Assembly: GCA_008704415.1 (NCBI GenBank)
Contig: VXIS01000310.1
Span: 1 to 58,145, forward strand
From: Sphaerosporella brunnea
Taxonomy: Eukaryota > Ascomycota > Pezizomycetes > Pezizales > Pyronemataceae
Length of the DNA: 58,145 nt
Direction of reading: 5' to 3'
The notes beneath the pieces were generated by a model. The model was not told the origin of the DNA. It did no database searches and saw only the letters and a program-made list of their open reading frames with translations. Of the stretch, positions 43,101 to 53,700 are shown one piece after another; the stretch's first letter is position 1, and every line of letters begins with the position of its first letter. The translations under genes were made by a program, and so were the position numbers.

Positions 43101-43157
43101 TATGTGGGGTAGACGGTGAATTCCATCGCTTGAGGGGGGTATAGGGTGAAATAAGCG

Positions 43158-45400
43158 AAAAAAAAAAACTTTCAAGGAAACCCTCCTATGGTTGGACATA
43201 CCCCGACGAATAAAACACGACTATGAAATTGAGGAATATTCATAGTAAGGCCAGGATCGACGATATCATCGTACGCGGTCTGACCGCCGATCGCGGACAT
43301 GCCCACAATACCTCCACAGAGCCCGATACCCCACCTTACACTGATCGATAGCAAATGCACCAAGAAGGCAGCGACTCGACATTCTGCACAAATTGTTGAT
43401 GCAAAATGTGTCCTTTTGCGAGCGCTGACAGAAAAGCAGTGCATCCCAAAGGATATCATCTAGCCTAGGCATCGAAGACAGAACACGCGGGGGTGGTGTT
43501 AGTTTCTTAAGCTTCACATACATTATATATTTATATTACCACACCCTAAATAGTCAATTACTTTACTTGAGAACATAATCAATTCAACCTGCGGTGCAGT
43601 ATCCTTGAGAAGCAGGTGCTCCCCGGGGTCATAACCCCAGCCCAACTTGCCTTCAAACCGGTAATTCTTCACCCAAAGAGGAAAGCTGCCTATCTCCAGC
43701 GCGCCAAGGCAATGCCCCACACTTCCGGCATTTGGAGCTTTAGTTACCGTGCACCTCACAGCGCGCACACCCACTACGTGCCTGCAGTAGGAGGAAGCGA
43801 TATCGCTGGTCGCCCGTTTCGTTGGACAGAGCAGCAGCGTGTTACCGGTACTCTACTACAGGATGGCCGGCAGCCACAGCCAGTGCAGGACAGCAGGCCA
43901 ACGCGCCCGAAACCCAACGAGGAGGGTAACTGGTATACATATGGTAAATGCGCCATACACGCCGCAGTTTGTTTGGATGGCTGAACACCATCTTCGGTGT
44001 GTCCGATCTGGGCCTTCTAAACGTGCTGTATCCATTCATGACGCCATTGTGCTTGCGGTTGTTTAAAGAGTTATGATACGGCCGATATCTCCTGCCAGTA
44101 GGCGACCAAGGACATCTCAATGTGTTGAAACAACTCCCGCTGTAAATGGGAGCGCTTGGCAATGCTTCTCTTCACCTGGAATCGGTGTGGTGAAAATCTC
44201 ACTATTGTGGGCAATGTTGCGTGACATGCATTTCCAGCATGCCTAGACAGATGTCTCAGCACGCAGGCACCGCTATCCACTCCGCTGCCAAACTAGATTC
44301 TACTGGCCGCCATATAACGGTGGAGTAGCTGACGTAGGCCTCAGAGAGATGGATCCATTGACGAGCTCCTTCGTGGTCCGCCCGGTGAGATTGCTGCCGC
44401 ACCAGCTTTGCTCCACCACCACCGCGGTGAGCCCCCCACCTTTGCCTGGCCACTGTTGGACCTATGAGTCGCCATCCTAAGGTTACTCAATCCGCTGAAT
44501 CTATTGCCGCTGATTGCTGGGCTTCATCTGATTCAGGCGTTGGCGAGAGCCCTTCCGCATGCCGCCGCTGTTGCTTTAATAGGTTGACGTCCCCAGGATG
44601 AGTCTCACGACTAGGCCCTGCTGCATACATTCTCCTTGAGCCTTCCTGGATCAACTCGGCGGCGATGCGACTGGGGATGGTCAACGGTAAATCCAAGTGT
44701 GCTTGGAGCGGCGGTTCAAGCTTGCGTCCTAGCGGTGGCGCGGTAGCGTGAAGGTTCGCTGCCTTCGCGGCAGCGTTGGTGGCGACGGGGAATAGGTGAT
44801 TTTTGGGGTCAGCAGTGTAGACTTATAAATATACAGAAACTCGGGGGTAAAATAGAAACCTTGACTATGGAGGGGGATACCTGCTATCCGCTTTCACCGG
44901 TACTGCTATGTAGAGCGTTGCAGGTTACATACCTTTTCTCGCTACACACACTACTCCCGACATGCTGTCGCGCCTGTCGCGCCTAGCCGAAGCGACGCAA
45001 ACACGGCGGCGGCGGCAATGGATTCAGCACGTGTTTGAGCGCTAGGACAGATACTCCGATGCCAGGTCAACGTGGAGAGGGGTTGGTCTGTATTTACTAC
45101 CGCTTCACGCCTATTGACCCGGAAGGCTCAAGCATGGTGTACCTTGCATTAATGCCCATTCTGAGCTACCGAGGACCCGTAAGAGTAGTAGCTTAGAGTT
45201 GCAGCCGTTTCCATCACTTCTGTCATCAACGACATGTGGACTGTTCTCAGCAACCACTGAGCAGATCAATGCACAGAGCGCAGCGCTTTGAAAGATCATC
45301 CAGGTGGACATTAACAAACTGGCTGCTATAAGCGTCTTGCTAAGTCCCTTCCTTGTTAGTAGGGTTGGCGTTTCACGAGGTTGTGGGTTCTATTCCCACC
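43158..45400. other. 2.2 kb without a recognised gene
   Basis: Minus-strand frames at 43172-43523 begin just after an AT-rich ATATAAATATATAATG. One of them has a glycine-rich hydrophobic run (WGIGLCGGIVGMSAIGG), but the two frames overlap and neither matches a family. 44487-44696 (minus) is also open without motif. Confidence 0.35.
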
Positions 45401-45434
45401 GTACACGGATATTCCTTTTTTTTTTTTTTTTTTC
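45383..45434 (+). other. B-box-like hairpin followed by a T-tract
   Basis: GTGGGTTCTATTCCCAC is a perfect 5 bp stem with a 7 base loop, as in a tRNA T-arm. About 15 bases later come 20 T residues (45414-45434), a pol III stop signal. No matching A box or acceptor stem was found upstream, so it may be a tRNA or SINE tail relic. Confidence 0.3.
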
Positions 45435-45671
45435 AGTACACATACTGTGCGGAGTTTCCAAGGATGAGCCGTCTTCTAGCTAAATTGAAGACGTGACCTA
45501 TGCCCTATCGCCGGGCAGCAACGGATTCAATGAGAGTTTCATCCAGTTCACGATCTTTAAGAGCATCGACTTGGAGCAAAACGACCATGGTGACTTTTGA
45601 AGGGAGCCTGCCGGATGTAGTTGGAGGAAACCCATGACAACCTGCTCTTGTGACTCGTCTACACTATAAGA

Positions 45672-45802
45672 AAAGGCTGGACCAAATGCTCGCCTCATCA
45701 GGCAACAGGCTCCGCGCAGTTCGGCTTGCCGAAGGGTCAGGCTTCGGTCGGCTCTGCTCGGCGCTCGAGGTATCAGCTTGACCTGGCTCGGCTTATGTCC
45801 AT
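45672..45802 (-). repeat. GAGC-rich dispersed repeat, copy 3
   Basis: Minus-strand copy of 39602-39745: GTGATGGACATAAGCCGAGC, then CGAGCAGAGCCGACCGAAGC, CCTTCGGCAAGCC and CAGCCTTTT. Confidence 0.6.
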
Positions 45803-46176
45803 CACCGCTCTGAATCGATATGACCCTGATACGTTGCACCTTGAAGAGCACCTCTTAAACCGTGACATCGGCATTGCCGCATTTAGCTCTATTTCTACAT
45901 TTTCATACATAGTGCACCGGAGCAGATGTCGGGGTAGTGGCGGACGAAGGATCCGCAGAGGTTGGTCAGGCCAAGAAACGATTGAACTCCTCGGACCTTT
46001 TTCGGAGCATTCCTGCATTGCTTCCAAGTTATCATTGGACACTCGAATTCCTTCTTTGGCGCAGTGTTCCTCACGGGCCCGCGCGGTCTGCAGGTCGGCC
46101 AGGACGATCTCCCATAGTCCAGTCAAGGCCTCGCTCGACAGAGGACGGAGTCGATCCGCGTCGGACTCATCCTAGA

Positions 46177-46720
46177 TCATCCCAACTCATCCCAGCCCGT
46201 CCTCCAAATCATCCCAACTTCGGCGACGGCGGTGAACCCGAGGAACGAGATCTTCTTCTGGGACCAGGCGCATATCGCTTGCAGGACCAGGATGACGTGG
46301 CGTCCGTGGTCGGGGTGGTTCAAATAGAAGCTCACGAAATCGTCGAGGTAGGCAAAGCCGAGGGCGTCGAGGAATGGGCCAAGGACGTGGTCCATGATTC
46401 GCCGGAAGACAGAAGGAGAAGGGGCTAGTGCTAAGGGCATGACGGTGTACTCAAAAAAGGCGAAGAAGGTCTTGAACGTTGTTTTCGACGCGTCACCGGG
46501 CCGAATGCGGATGCCGTTGAACCCAGCTTTGAGATCGAATTCTGTAACGACCTTTGTACGGGGGCGGCGTTCTATGACTGTGCGGATCAGCGGCAGCGGT
46601 ATTCGTTTAGGAGCATCTTCGAGTTGAGGTCCTGATGATCGACCACAAGGCGCGTCTGGACGACGTCACGGGAGGAGGAGGCCTTATCCAGGACAATGAA
46701 GACGGCAGACGTTGTCAGGG
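46177..46720 (-). pseudogene. Ty3/gypsy reverse transcriptase fragment
   Basis: In minus orientation: RLVVDHQDLNSKMLLNEY, a 1 bp deletion, PLPLIRTVIE, then TEFDLKAGFNGIRIRPGD, KTTFKTFFAFFEYTVMPL, SVFRRIMDHVLGPFLD, and the catalytic block GFAYLDDFVSFYL. These are RT motifs 1-5 of Ty3/gypsy in order with the YLDD box intact, followed by QKKISFLGF of the thumb. One frameshift and truncation on both sides make it a relic. It differs from the 27.9 kb fragment and lies on the opposite strand. Confidence 0.85.
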
Positions 46721-48049
46721 GCGGACTTTGCTGCCAACAACTCGCTGCGCTACAAATGAAGATGCTGCCCTGCGGGATTCGGTGTTCAACAAAACGTCAC
46801 AGAGGGGTGGTCCATTGAAAATCCACCGTCCAAACGCGCGCAAATGCAGGTATGTCGGGGACATCAATCAAGATCCCTCGCATACTGTAAAAACTGTCCA
46901 TTCTATGTGTCAGCGCGCAGGATAGGCATCCGATAGTCAGTGACAAGCGTACGGGAGTTTCTGCGACCACTGCGGCATTGCGCTGGACGTACCCTGCAGT
47001 TTCGGCGGCTCGTACGCCCCGCAATTCATGCGATACCGACCGCCATTCGACGCCATGCTGTTGTTGGTCTTATGAGCGCAACAGTACGTCCTGCCTCCGG
47101 TGGATGAGCCGGCAACCTCCGGGCAATAGTCCGTCCTTGCGAGACTTCGCTGGACCGAGGAGAAGCGACCATCCCACGGCGGACTTTCGCAATCCACGGC
47201 GGTGGCGTGAGATCTGGTTTCCACAAGCGGTTTCGCGGATACATTGAATCTGAGTCGGCTGCGCCACGTTTTCGGATTCAGGCCAATGCGCAGTTGCTGT
47301 GCGAAGCAGAAGATGGACGCAAACACCCGTCATACACCTGGCTCTAGGACGAGGAGGCAAAGGCTACTCTGTCCAACACCCAATCCGTGTTATATCGTGT
47401 GTACCTGACTCTGTGCCTTGCCAAGCTGATTACGAAACCCCGACGGACTCGCTCAAAGCGTTCCGGCCACGGCAGATCCCATGAAGGAGCAGTGATACAA
47501 TGCACAGTTCATCAAAATGCCGGGCTTCTGTGTAGGTTGTGTATCGTGTGGGAATAGAAGGGTGCACAGTGGAGAAAGTAAACCACGCTCAACGGATACC
47601 CAGCAAGATCTTATGCCGTCGTAGAGGCAATTATCGGCGCAGTCCGCCGCCCCACTCAGCCCGCTTCCATTGTGAGCCCGCACGATATTAGTATGGTGCA
47701 AGAACCCTAGAACCATGACCTTCGTTAGTCAGGTGTAAACCGGGTCTCAGAAGCGAGTGATTATGAGTGACGGATCGGGGCACCCAAAATCATCGGCGGT
47801 GGAGCGTCGGGGCTACAGGTCTGCACCACGCGTTAAGTCTTTTCTAGGCCTCCCGTACGGAGTTGCCGCAATTAAGGAGCGGGTATGGCGTCACCGACGT
47901 ATGGCGTGCAGACAGTTGATGGACTTTGATTTAAACGTTGCAATCATTATTTTTTGGGAGTAGTTGGTCCAGTACCCCGAATGCATGGACCATGTTTGTC
48001 AGTCGGATCAATTGGGGACTGGATCGCATCTGTCCTCCGTCGGGCGCAG
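46721..48049. other. 1.3 kb without a recognised gene
   Basis: May contain worn upstream pol sequence of the gypsy relic, but no protease, gag or LTR motif can be named. Confidence 0.4.
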
Positions 48050-48873
48050 ACTTGACGGCCTACCTGCAGCCCGCCCCGGCTCGTGAGCAACACTGGCTTA
48101 TGCTCGACCCACTAAACTGCGCGCCGCGTACAGGACAAGTCATTGTAGGCCGGCTGTTCATTTCTCACGGTGCCGACGTTGCCGCCGCCGAAGAGGGCTG
48201 CGCAACCGCCCTGCATCGTGCTGCGTTCCATCAAAATACCTGAATTCCCCGTCTGCTCATTGCGAGTGGCGCCGATGTCTGGCCGCCGGCAAGCTGACCC
48301 CGCTGTATGATGCGGTCAGGCGAGCCATGAAGCGGTGGCACAGGCGATGATCGGCAACGGCGGCGCCGTGTCACAGCACTGGAGGCACGGGTAGGCGCTG
48401 CTGGACCACACTGCGTCCACGGCCAGGAGCGCATGTCCGGAATGCTCGTCACGCATGGCGCCGACGTGTCGGCGGTGAACAATTACAAATCCACGCCGCT
48501 GCACCTCGCGGTACGGCAAGGGCGTGATACGGAAGCGCAGCATCTCATCGCCAACAGTGCGAACGTCATGGCCGGCGATCGGGCCTCTGCCATCCCGCTG
48601 CGCCATGCCACGAGTGTTGGCCGTTATGCGGTGGTAAGACTGCTCTTGTCGAATGGCGCTGATCTTGCGGCGACGTAGGACTTTGGGTGCACGCCGTTAC
48701 ATTACGACGGAAGGCCGGGGCATGCGGTTTTGGCCCTCATTGTCGTTGATAACGGAGCTGATGTCGCCGCTGTGGATAGAGCTGAGTATACCGCGCTGCA
48801 CACCGCCGCGATGCAAGGTCAGGAGGCTGTGGCGCGGCTTCTTGCTGAGGCCGCCGGCGCTTTGCAAGGATAG
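48050..48873 (+). pseudogene. Ankyrin-repeat gene, broken
   Basis: Successive ankyrin units are visible: LFISHGADVAAAEEG then ATALHRAA (48150-48235); LLIASGADV with TPLYDAV and HEAVAQAMIGNGGAV (48250-48370, frameshifted); LVTHGADVSAVNNYKSTPLH (48442-48510); VVRLLLSNGADLAAT (48630-48675); then past a TAG at 48676 in the same frame CTPLHYD, LIVVDNGADVAAVDRAEYTA and LHTAAMQGQEAVARLL to a final TAG at 48871. At least two stops and two frameshifts disable it. It probably once encoded a repeat-only protein-interaction scaffold. Confidence 0.8.
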
Positions 48874-49174
48874 AGCCCGCACCCGCACTGAAAAAATGAT
48901 CTTGATCGTGATTCTTATACATAGAAAATACAATGTCTTGTCAGCTCAACACTCGTCGCACATGAAACACAAATATCCATTCTGTTGCGTGGAGACACCC
49001 CCAGTGCGAACGACTGCACACTTGAATCCTGGCGCCGGTCTGCATCGATCATTAAAGGCAGGCTTGCTTCATATGCTGGGATTTTTGGAAAAGAGCTTCC
49101 CGCCCAAAGAACATGGCAACCACTCGCTCAGGACCCCGCAGGTAGAGGCAGAACTCAGCGATCATGGGTGTATG
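48874..49174 (+). other. Open frame interrupted by LTR B
   Basis: The plus-strand frame ending GFLEKSFPPKEHGNHSL, VEAELSDHGCMPT runs into the LTR at 49180. On the far side, after removing the LTR and one target-site copy, the same frame continues with VDADDDDDAQLIFP and a stop (50739-50788). No domain, but the frame continuity suggests that the LTR entered an older reading frame. Confidence 0.3.
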
Positions 49175-49179
49175 CCGAC
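49175..49179. repeat. Target-site duplication CCGAC, left of LTR B
   Basis: Matches CCGAC at 50734-50738 exactly and differs from the CAGTG around LTR A, so the two insertions are independent. Confidence 0.8.
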
Positions 49180-50733
49180 TGTGAGCCTTTTCCTTATATC
49201 TTGAGTCAAGGCTGAGAGTGGGTTATCCTTTAGCTAATAAAAAAGCCAGGAAGTCTCGATTATCACAATGTAATCATCTTAAGGGGTTCTGTTCGATTTC
49301 TGAAAAGACAACAGAGAAGAGGATCTGTGTCTCTATGAGGAGGCTTGTGGTTCGTTTTCGTGTTTGATGAGGTTCGTCTTGTTCCTTGAAGCTGATGGTT
49401 CTGAAGATTTGGAGGAGTTGTGTGGGCAGGAACGGCCCTCTTTATAGTAGAACCCGCTTGTCCTCAATCGTCGAGCTGAGGGTCAGTGGGAATGCTTCTG
49501 ACCCTGAATAATAGCGGGGTAAATTCTGCCGTTTGCTTTTGAGGGTGTGCTCGTACGAGGACAGAGAAATGATTCATGCATACAGCACGATCATTCCCCA
49601 CTCGTGAGTCATTTCTGTATTCTGGTGCGTCGTCATATCTATAATTGCAGGACGCTGGCACAATCGTCAGCATGCCCTACGGCCTGTCTTGATTGTGCCC
49701 CCTTGCGAGACTAGACTCTTGCACTCTGACGAGTCCAGCTTATTGTGCAGGATGCTGGCGTTCTCGGTTTGCCCTGTGGCCAGCTTTGATTACGCCCCCT
49801 TGCTCAGCTGAACTCGCAGTACACCATTAGCAGATGAGGTATTATCAGACTCTGCGGCAGACGCGGGCACCGATGGCTCGTCATATCAATATCGATGTGG
49901 GGGTTCTCTTGTCGTATCATACCGCCGAAGCACGCCATATGAATACGACACCCACACCGGTGACTAGACTCTGCATATTAGACTCCACCTTTGTCTGCTG
50001 GCCTTTCTCCTCATTCTGCCGGCTGATTGACTCCGACGCCTTGCAGGCAGTCCTCGTATCTGGCAGTCTCGTCGGTGTGCAGGGTGGTGTGGCGGCTTGC
50101 TTCATAAACAGGCTCGTCGCTCCCCTCGCTCTTACTCCTCCATCCTTTTCTTCCATCTCTACTACTCTCTTTTACTCTATACTCTCGGGACGCCCGACAG
50201 ACCCTCGTTACCTACGCACCATACCGTCTTGAGCACCCAAAGGCACGCGGTCGGGAGGCACCCCCAGCAATGCTACTCTTGTAACATCCTGACCAGTCGT
50301 TTGTCGGCAACGGGACCAAGCTATCTTGCTTAGTACTAACGTTTGATGTAAGTATCTCTTTCGGACGTCCCTTCAGTTTTCCTTTGGCTGACGATATTCC
50401 TAGCTCCTCGGGTCGTGGCCCTCGTGAGGTCCTTGGCGCTTAACGCGCTTAGTCCTTCGGGCCCCGCAACTGTCGACTCGATGTGCTCTTCATTATAATC
50501 GGTTGAGCTAGCCGTGGTACGCGCGGCACTTGGCCCGGTCAGCGTCCGGACTCGAGGAGCGGCCAAGCAGTAACGGGACACTGTACCGCCTCCTTGGATG
50601 CGGGGACTCCGGGAGCGTTCGGGGGGTGGCCTTATAGGCCTACTGACTGATTCTTGGATGTCGATACTATTCAATGATTACAAATGTACCATTCTTGTAC
50701 CAAAATCCCATTGTCATAGTTTAGGGTGTGACA
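49180..50733. mobile_element. Solo LTR B (1,554 bp)
   Basis: Near-identical to LTR A (1157-2711) with the same TGTGAGCC ... GTGTGACA ends and the same orientation. It is flanked by its own 5 bp duplication. No internal element sequence is attached, so this is a second solo LTR of a recently active family. Confidence 0.85.
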
Positions 50734-50738
50734 CCGAC
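50734..50738. repeat. Target-site duplication CCGAC, right of LTR B
   Basis: Mate of 49175-49179. Confidence 0.8.
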
Positions 50739-50788
50739 TGTGGATGCTGATGATGACGACGACGCTCAGCTGATATTTCCATAGTACG

Positions 50789-53700
50789 TACAGCTGTGTC
50801 CACCGTCGATACAGGCAGCGGTTAACTCATGCCCGAAGACCACGATGTGAGCGGTGACTAACCCGCCATAGTTGCGCTGGTATTGTGGTTTTTTAGCATG
50901 ATGGGTGACCCAAGTCGCGGCGTTTATGGAGGGCGATAGCCGCAGCCGCGCCTGTGACTAAGCGTTGCCGACGCGGGGATCTTTCATCATCCCCGCAAAC
51001 CGTCACCCTGCCGTGACGCTCTGATGATGCCAACGAGCCGAGCGAGCCTACGTGCAGCCGTGTTCTCTCCTGTACATTGAGCAGTGTTCTGCGTTTAGCC
51101 GCGCATCGATTTTGCTGCCGCTGCTGCGGGCGTACAACATCATCAAGGAATCGACGTCACCGTAGTAATCCAGGATAGCCGGCACGGGCGACGTGATAGC
51201 GGTCCGTCGTCAGATTTCTCCCTGGAAGCAATGGAATTATGCACACAGGTTGACCTGCGCTGCGGTGTCCGCGCATTGAAGCACACCGTTAATGCGGACG
51301 ACCAGGTTGTGGATATTTCGCCAAACGCCGGCACCCAAAGCGGGCGGGTTTATTACGCAGATTCCATCTGTATATCAGCGTGTGATTGATAGCGTTGCAG
51401 ATGTGCGACACTTCATGCTGCCAGCCCCCGATGCATGCCATTCGCAGCAACATGTGCCACCGCCGGTGCACCGCTATCGGCGGTGTCAGTGGGTTGGGGG
51501 TCGTTGGTAACCGCGGCAGATACATGAGGACCTTGTTGGGAGGAGTAGGCTCTGCATCCGGCAAGCTGGGTGATCGAGGGTGATGGGATTCGAGGGTTTG
51601 GTTGTTCTGAGGTCGCTTCGGAGGTCGATTCTTGAAATATGCCACCTCACGTCGTCGTTCTTACCAGCACCCGTTTTCTCGTTGGTTTCGGCACTCCTAC
51701 AGACCTGACCGTATAGCAAGTTGAAGGCCGTCGTTGTGGGTTACCACCATGGATTGTGGAAGGGGACTCTGACTGGCAGTCGGTGTCAGTGACCCGGCGT
51801 AGATCAGAGGACTCTGATCATGTTCGATCAAAAGCAGAATTCAACAAGCCCTGCATTGTCGCTAGCCCAATGACCAGCGGACTGAACAGGTACACGGGCG
51901 CCGATCCATCCCTTCCAACATCATGTCTATCGAGGACAAAAAGCCGCTGTCCTCCAACACCCATCCCCTCTCTGAAGAAAACAATCCTGTTTTATTGCTC
52001 CTTGGCTGGAGGAGCCACTTGTGGTGGTCATGACCATGCCGATGCTCGGTCATGTGCAAGTGACTATGCTGACTCATTCCACGTTATGCCCTAATGCCAA
52101 AAACTAACACAAAATGGTTCCGTTCGGTGACGTTACAAAGCACCAGCACCAGGCGACACCCAAAAGAAAGCGCATTGTATGCACGTGCCGCTTGTGCCTA
52201 TTCGGGTGCCTAATGTTTCAGCACCTCTATTAATCTCGCAAAGCTGCCACCCTGGCCGCGTCTAGGCCACCATGCAATATGGGCGACGATCCACCCATCG
52301 TACGCACCGCGGAGGAATACCGGCTTTCGGTTGGCGCGCTCAATCGAGGGTGAAACGTACTGGCATCTCGGTCCTACAATCACGGGACCCTATCTCCAGG
52401 AAGCGCTTCACACGATGGACGCAGACGAGGTTGGTTTTGCCGGCAGAGGATGATCCGTCGTGGTCGTCTGAAGACGAGTGGCTCGGCCCTACTCGCCGCC
52501 ATGGCTTTCACATGTTGTCACGGGCCTGGCGTTCCGCCCCACAGCGCACTTTTGTTTTGTACTCACGCGTTTGGAACATCTGGTGCTCCCAGTCGACCAA
52601 TCCGATAGCATGAATAAGGCGGCGGAGACGGCACTGGCGGGGATAAGCAGAGTTCGCGGTCGAATATGGACGAGAAACGTGATTACACCAAACCTGAGCA
52701 ACGGTAATCCTGAGCACCAACGCTACAGCCTTCTGGGGATGCACCTGGGCAATCCTCGCAGTCCGCACATGCCCGTAGATGCGCGAGGAATCCTGGCATC
52801 TGGTGGCCACCTGAGGGTGTCGGTAGTTCGTCGGTTGCATCTCTACTGATGGCGGCCGCCGCGTCATCTCTCATGAATAGGTTCTCGAATATCATGCATC
52901 GACGGCCAACCGCCTGAAACCCCCGTTTCGATTGAACCGTGCAGATAGCGTGTTATCGATACATCACCCACTCAAGCCACGACTTCCATGGTACCTGCGT
53001 GGCGTGTTGTCGTCAAAGACGATCAGCCTCTCGGGTCGGTTGGGTCCCGACGAAGCTGCGGCCAGAATTGCCTCGTGTGTCCTCTTCCAGAATCTATACC
53101 CTTGCAAAATCAATGTGATAGTCGTTCGGTTGTTTCGATATGCCTGGGTGAGGGTTACGGCACAAGCGATCTCGCTGGTTACACCTACCACGCACACCAA
53201 CGCCCAGCTTCCACGCTCTCCAGCAAGAGCATTTTGCCCAAGCACCCCGCAATTTTCAACCCCGAACGCAAGTACCCCCGGCCAACATGTCATCGCGTTC
53301 AGGATCGCTCCCGCAGCTACCGGTACACTGACCACTGACTGATTGAAGCCAGCCTTGCCATGACCCGGGCAGAGCTGCGCAAGGCTATCGACGACAAAGC
53401 CAAAGCCATGATGGCGCAGCCGAAGGCAGTCCTGCAGAACGTGGCGTTGGAACTGCAATCAAGGTCGGCTGACACGCAACAGCCAGCGCCGGATGATCGA
53501 CACGCAGGAAAGACCCGGAAGTGATGAAGACCAGCACTCAAAGTCACGGATTCGACACGTTGCGAAGGTGGAGACCAAATGCGGGGAAAGGTGCAGAGCT
53601 GGGTGAAGTCATTGCTACCCATCATCAGGCGTACCCGCGACCCTCAACTGACCAGCACCTGGCCGTGTGTTGAAGAAAGCTGAATGCCGATTACGCTACT

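Larger units (their letters stand above)
41965..43157. mobile_element. Mutator-like element with about 105 bp TIRs, MITE nested in the right TIR
   Basis: The left TIR (about 41969-42072) starts TTATTTCACCCTATGC and includes AATTCACCGTATACCCC, TTTCACCCTCTACCCCTCAA and TCGAGCGAG. The right TIR read inward from 43154 has the same words in the same order, but is split by the 408 bp MITE at 42693-43100. Without the MITE the element is about 780 bp. It encodes only the N-terminal domain of a Mutator transposase. The target duplication is obscured by flanking A-runs (GTAAAAAAA left, AAAAAAAAA right). Long TIRs plus the transposase domain support the Mutator assignment. Confidence 0.7.
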
